Shown here: positions 59,775 through 64,000 of the stretch, in pieces | Numbering within the stretch: position 1 is the stretch's first letter | Layout: the number at the start of each line of letters is the position of its first letter | Origin: Piscicola geometra | Taxonomy: Eukaryota > Annelida > Clitellata > Hirudinida > Piscicolidae | DNA length: 64,000 bases | Assembly (NCBI GenBank): GCA_943735955.1 | Contig: OX030955.1 | Location: forward strand, 9,185,647-9,249,646 | Reading direction: 5' to 3' | The notes under the pieces: generated by a model | What the model was told of the DNA's origin: nothing | The model's input: only the letters and a program-made list of their open reading frames with translations | Databases searched by the model: none | Position numbers and translations under genes: made by a program

Positions 59775-62700
59775 TACGTCGCCACTGCACGCCGAGTCCT
59801 CCTGCTATATACATCTGCTATATTCATCTGCTATTTACATCAGCACATACATCTGAATATACATTTGCATACACTTCTTTATTTGAGTATGTTCATACAC
59901 CTACATACATTCCTTTATTTGAGTATACCCATACATTCATAAACGTATGCTTTTGTACACGTTGTTCGAATCTAGGTTAGAGAATCGATGTACAGTTTTG
60001 CGCGAACAAAATGTGATTTGGCTTGGAAACGCCTGAGAGGCCTAGTTCTCAAAAAGATTTTTGGAAGCCAGAAAATGACTGGAAACGACGCATCGAATGG
60101 AGTTTTTGACGTTGGAGATGCTGCAGTGTGGAGAGAATTTGAGATGGAGTGGGGGCAGCGTGGATGCTTGAGAGAAGAAGAGGAAGAGGATGCTTGAGAC
60201 TGCTGCAAAATTAGGCTGCTTTTGCTGGAAGCGAGTCATCATTGTCCTACAATGCGTACGAATCAGTTTCTCTGTATGCTTGCTTGTACCACCGCACCTC
60301 CTCTTCTATTTGCTTCAGATTTTGTGTCCTCCATGTGCCTTTGTCTTATGATTTGTCTTGTCATTCTTATAGACTGCATTTTTTTCTAAAAAGAAAAAAA
60401 AATTTTAGTCTTTTAATTTAGAGCGATATTTCAAAAGGTTTCCGTTTAAAAATTCATCTCTTCAGATCATAAAATAACTTTCGTCCTAAATATTGAACAA
60501 AATGATATTTTGGGATTTTTAATACATCATTTACTTTCTTGTGTTAAGAAAGTCGAAAACATTCTAATGATCTTTTTAAAAAACGAAAAAAACGTAAAAA
60601 GCTTTTCGAAACTCCCCATAAAAATGGCTTTCAATTAATTTCAAAAAATCCATATTGTAGGCACGTTTGGAAGATTTTAATGATTAAGAAGCAATGACCT
60701 ATGAAGAGTAAGACCATTTGACATTAACTCAGACTTAATTTGATGAGTTTGCCACCACATGCAAATCTAATAAACGCAGAAATCTTAAAAATTAATAAAT
60801 CTTTATTAAAATGTGAGTTTATTTTCACTCAAACCACTTATCGCATCAAGCTGTTTAAAAATGGCCTGATTAAATTCAAGTTTAAAATAACTCAAAGTCT
60901 TGATCCATTCAAGAAAAGCAAGATCCTGCTCCTGTGTGACCTGCTTGAGAAAACTCCCATAAAATGAGCGAATAAAATAGCTCCAACCTCTCCACGTGAA
61001 CTTATATAATAAGTGAAATTAATCTATATTTTTCGTAAGACTTTCCTAAGACACCATCAGTCAATTCTGTCAGTGCAGGAGGGAGAGGAGGGCGGCAAGG
61101 AGAGAGTTGGATTGGTTAAGAGTGATGAGTGTTCTGAGGCAGAAGCGATGATGACACAGCATGAATCATCGCTTGAAAAGATGCACATTAATAAAAAGGC
61201 AGTTTTCACTTATCTCCATTAATAATAATAATAATATACATATAATAACTAAGTATAATATGAATGAATACCAAGTATTATGTCTTTGACTGAGTATTTC
61301 TTGCTTATGAGATGACTGAGCCAAACCTAATAATTCTCCGGAAGATGCTTCAGAGCGGCAGGTCATGCATTGGAGAGTTTTGAGGAATGATTTATAAGCC
61401 TTAAAATTAATCTTTTTAATTGCAACAGATTCATCTTCGAGAAAGATGTAATCGACGCTTTTGGTTCTAAAGCTTCGACATTTTTATTTTCAAATAACTT
61501 TTGATAATTAAGATTCTTCTCAATTAAAACCCCAGTTCATTTAGTTGAATTTTTCGAAAAATTAACATTTTATTATAATATCTTTCGTTTGAAATAACAC
61601 CTTTGTCGTTTGAATCACGTCCACACAGTCACTCCCCACTATAGGAAATCAATAGGCGTAACAAAGTACAATTATATAAGTAATAGCCATAAAATATGAA
61701 ATATAATCAAAATTCACAAAAGTTAAAACCGGCTTTACAATTATAATTATCGCATTAAATATCAATTATCATAAATTAAATGATTCATTAATAAATTATT
61801 TGATATTAGTGGCGTTGTGCACAAGTTGTTAACCCGGCGAGAAAGTGAAGGGCGTGAATCGAAAGGTTTCGCTTGGTTACATCAATAGTAAATGGTGAAG
61901 CTAGGTTTTATGAAATACTCTATTTATACATAAAATGTTTAAGTCTAATAAAAAAAAATTAATCAATTTTTTTCATATGAACAATCGGTTTAATATCCGT
62001 TTCGTATTCTCTCTTTTTGTTTCTAGTTCCATTCATCCATCTTGTCTTCACTCCTCCATCCACCTGCCTCACTCACCCTATCGATTTCTTTTGTGAATCA
62101 CCCCTAAATTACAGTCTTTTGAAACCATATCACTAATATTATTAATACTCACGGAAATGGCCGCGTATATTTCTTCTTCGAAACATTATTATTATGATCA
62201 TAGAAAACTCTTAAATAATTTCGGTAATTCAAAATTAAATTGAATTATTTAGAAATACATCAGGGCGTGATGTATATGGTACTCAGTATAATGATCTTTT
62301 CAAATGAAGCAGACGACAAAGGAGTGCTTGCTTGCTGTGATGCCTCAAGAAAGACGCGAAGAAAATATCTTGAATGTTTAAACTTGTTAATTAAGGAAAA
62401 TAAGTTGCTTAATCTATCTTTGCTAATCACTTGAAGAAAATTATTTTTATTTATAAAAAATTAATCAAATATTTAAGTCTAATTAAAATAGTCTCATTGA
62501 AATGTCGTTATGTTACTATAACTTTTCATCTGTTTGAGTCAGCCGCATTTTGTCTTAGATTATCATATAATATTACAGGCAATATTACAGGCAACATGAG
62601 ACACCCTGTAGTCATATAAAATTATTTACGATTATTTTATGTACATATAATGGAAATTTAAAAAACATTTTCAATTCATTAACGAAATTTAGAGCCTCTG

Positions 62701-63886
62701 AAATATATATGAACAGAAAAATTATTCTTCTACGAAAAATGGTTTTTGCATAAAAAATATAAAATATGATTTATGCTCAATTGGCGCAAACGAAGCATGA
62801 AATGAACATTTAGTCGCTTACGAGAGCAATGATCACAAGTATGATTGCATCATTAGAAGCAAGTATCTGCTTACGTCTACGACGACGACACAATAGCTTT
62901 ATTTGCAAACAAGTTCATTGTTCCTTTGTGTCGCCAACGCGTGTGTCACTGGGTGCTGCATGCACCACACCACTACTTCAGCCTCTGTCATTGTCTCCCT
63001 CAAGGTCTCATGCAATAAATCTTCGGCCTTTGAATGGCATTCAAAAGTGTTACTGTAAAAAGGAATAAGTACATTTACGTAGATCGTAATACTGCTAAGT
63101 TGCATGTAGGAACCGTGGAGAAAATGAACACATGCTCAGTGTGAAGTTTTCATATTTTTCAACGCATTAAATTATCGATTTTTAAATGTAACTGGTATCT
63201 GTCATCTTTCCAACAGAGCTACTCAACGTCTTCAATTTCTCAGAGATAAAGTATATTTCGATAATTAAATTTTTTTATACGTGAAGTCTTTTATTTGACG
63301 AAAAACTTGCATTAATAAATCCTTTCAAAATGGGAAACAAAACAGAAATTAAAATATTGCATTTATCACGTTTCAAGAATCACAAAACCATTATTTAACC
63401 ATTTTGAAAACAAAACATTTGGATTTACATGTAAATATACCAAATTTTATTTCAGAATGCCTTGATGTTTCAATTTAGAATGCGAATATCTTAAAGAACG
63501 GAAATCTATTTTGAATAGAAAAAAATTACATTACTTTGAGTGCAAACACTGAGTTGAAATATTTTTAAAGTGAAAAAATAAAATTTAAGAGCTTAAAGAA
63601 TAATATTTTAAAAAAGGTCCTAGATCAGTTCGAGAAATGTGAAAAGTTACGACGAGTTTTTAAAAGGATTAAATTTGTGTCGTTTTAAAATGGATCTCGT
63701 GAATTGAAATGAAATTGCTTTTAAATTATTGGTATGTTATTGTTATCAATATTATTACTATCAATAAATTTCTAAATTTTAAAAAATTAAATTCAAAGCC
63801 TATTTCAATTTATTCGATATATACCGTGACTTCATTCCAATGTGGCAGTATGTTTAGGTATGTTTAGGTATGTTTGCTTATGGTTG
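59775..63886. other. AT-rich region with only weak open frames
   Basis: Short frames of mixed composition occur at 59988-60197 (plus, 69 codons, ends in a Glu run), 60740-60967 (plus, 75 codons, Lys/Ile/Leu rich), 62240-62434 (plus) and 62899-63105 (minus). None has a recognisable motif. TACATTTGCATACA-like imperfect repeats lie at 59810-59950. I see no array comparable to those in FRY. Confidence 0.4.
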
Positions 63887-64000
63887 CAGAGCAGTAGATT
63901 ACGGAAGGCAAGATGCAAAGAAGGCCTGGGAGCACTAATGCGCCTTTGTGACGGTGCTGTTGCTGCCTCCGAGGGGCGTTTGCGCTCGAGGTGCATGTGC
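63884..64000 (+). CDS. Candidate exon running off the right edge
   Basis: After an acceptor-like TTATGGTTGCAG a frame is open to the window end, reading SSRLRKARCKEGLGALMRL and then CDGAVAASEG. Base composition switches from AT-rich to about 55 percent GC at 63887, as at other exon starts here. No family is recognised in so short a piece. Confidence 0.35.
   Translation, partial: MQSSRLRKARCKEGLGALMRLCDGAVAASEGRLRSRCMC

Overview
This is nuclear DNA of an invertebrate animal. The genes are split into many short exons by spliceosomal introns, there is an intron-less tRNA gene with internal promoter boxes, SINE-like elements recur, and the encoded proteins are animal or pan-eukaryotic families. 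I infer a spiralian (annelid or mollusc type) from the SINE tails and repeat style, but this is weak. About half of the window is simple or tandem repeat.

Layout: (1) 105-1566, plus strand: the last three exons of a mitochondrial rRNA 2'-O-methyltransferase (MRM1-like, SpoU fold), running in from the left edge. (2) 1800-1871: tRNA-Glu(CTC). (3) 2158-2505: a possible two-exon small gene. (4) 3885-13784, plus strand: a 12-exon gene for an MTUS/ATIP-family microtubule-associated coiled-coil protein of about 1143 aa. All 12 exons join in one frame. (5) 15604-about 55072, minus strand: one giant gene, a furry (FRY/FRYL) homologue of about 3200 aa. I could trace it through 68 coding exons, nearly all with matching splice phases. 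(6) 55874-57322, plus strand: an intron-less TTI2 homologue, divergent from the FRY 5' end. (7) 57.3-64 kb: AT-rich and gene-poor, with weak exon candidates at 59.6 kb (minus) and at the right edge (plus).

MTUS and FRY converge tail to tail (1.8 kb apart). FRY and TTI2 are head to head (about 0.8 kb between their first recognised codons). FRY (an NDR-kinase scaffold that also binds microtubules) and MTUS (microtubule binding) share a broad theme, but the sequence does not show that their proximity is functional.

The most unusual property is the FRY gene body. Almost every larger intron carries its own tandem array with a different unit (2 to about 60 bp), and many arrays begin at, or within a few bases of, a splice site: GTTGGTTGG or GTGGGTGGG after donors, CCACCACAG or CACACAG before acceptors. 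Several arrays are stop-free in frame with the adjoining exon. Nearly all long ORFs in this window (Val, Cys-Val, His-Thr, Pro, Gly or Ser rich) are readings of these arrays and not genes. A hAT-like non-autonomous transposon sits inside one array.
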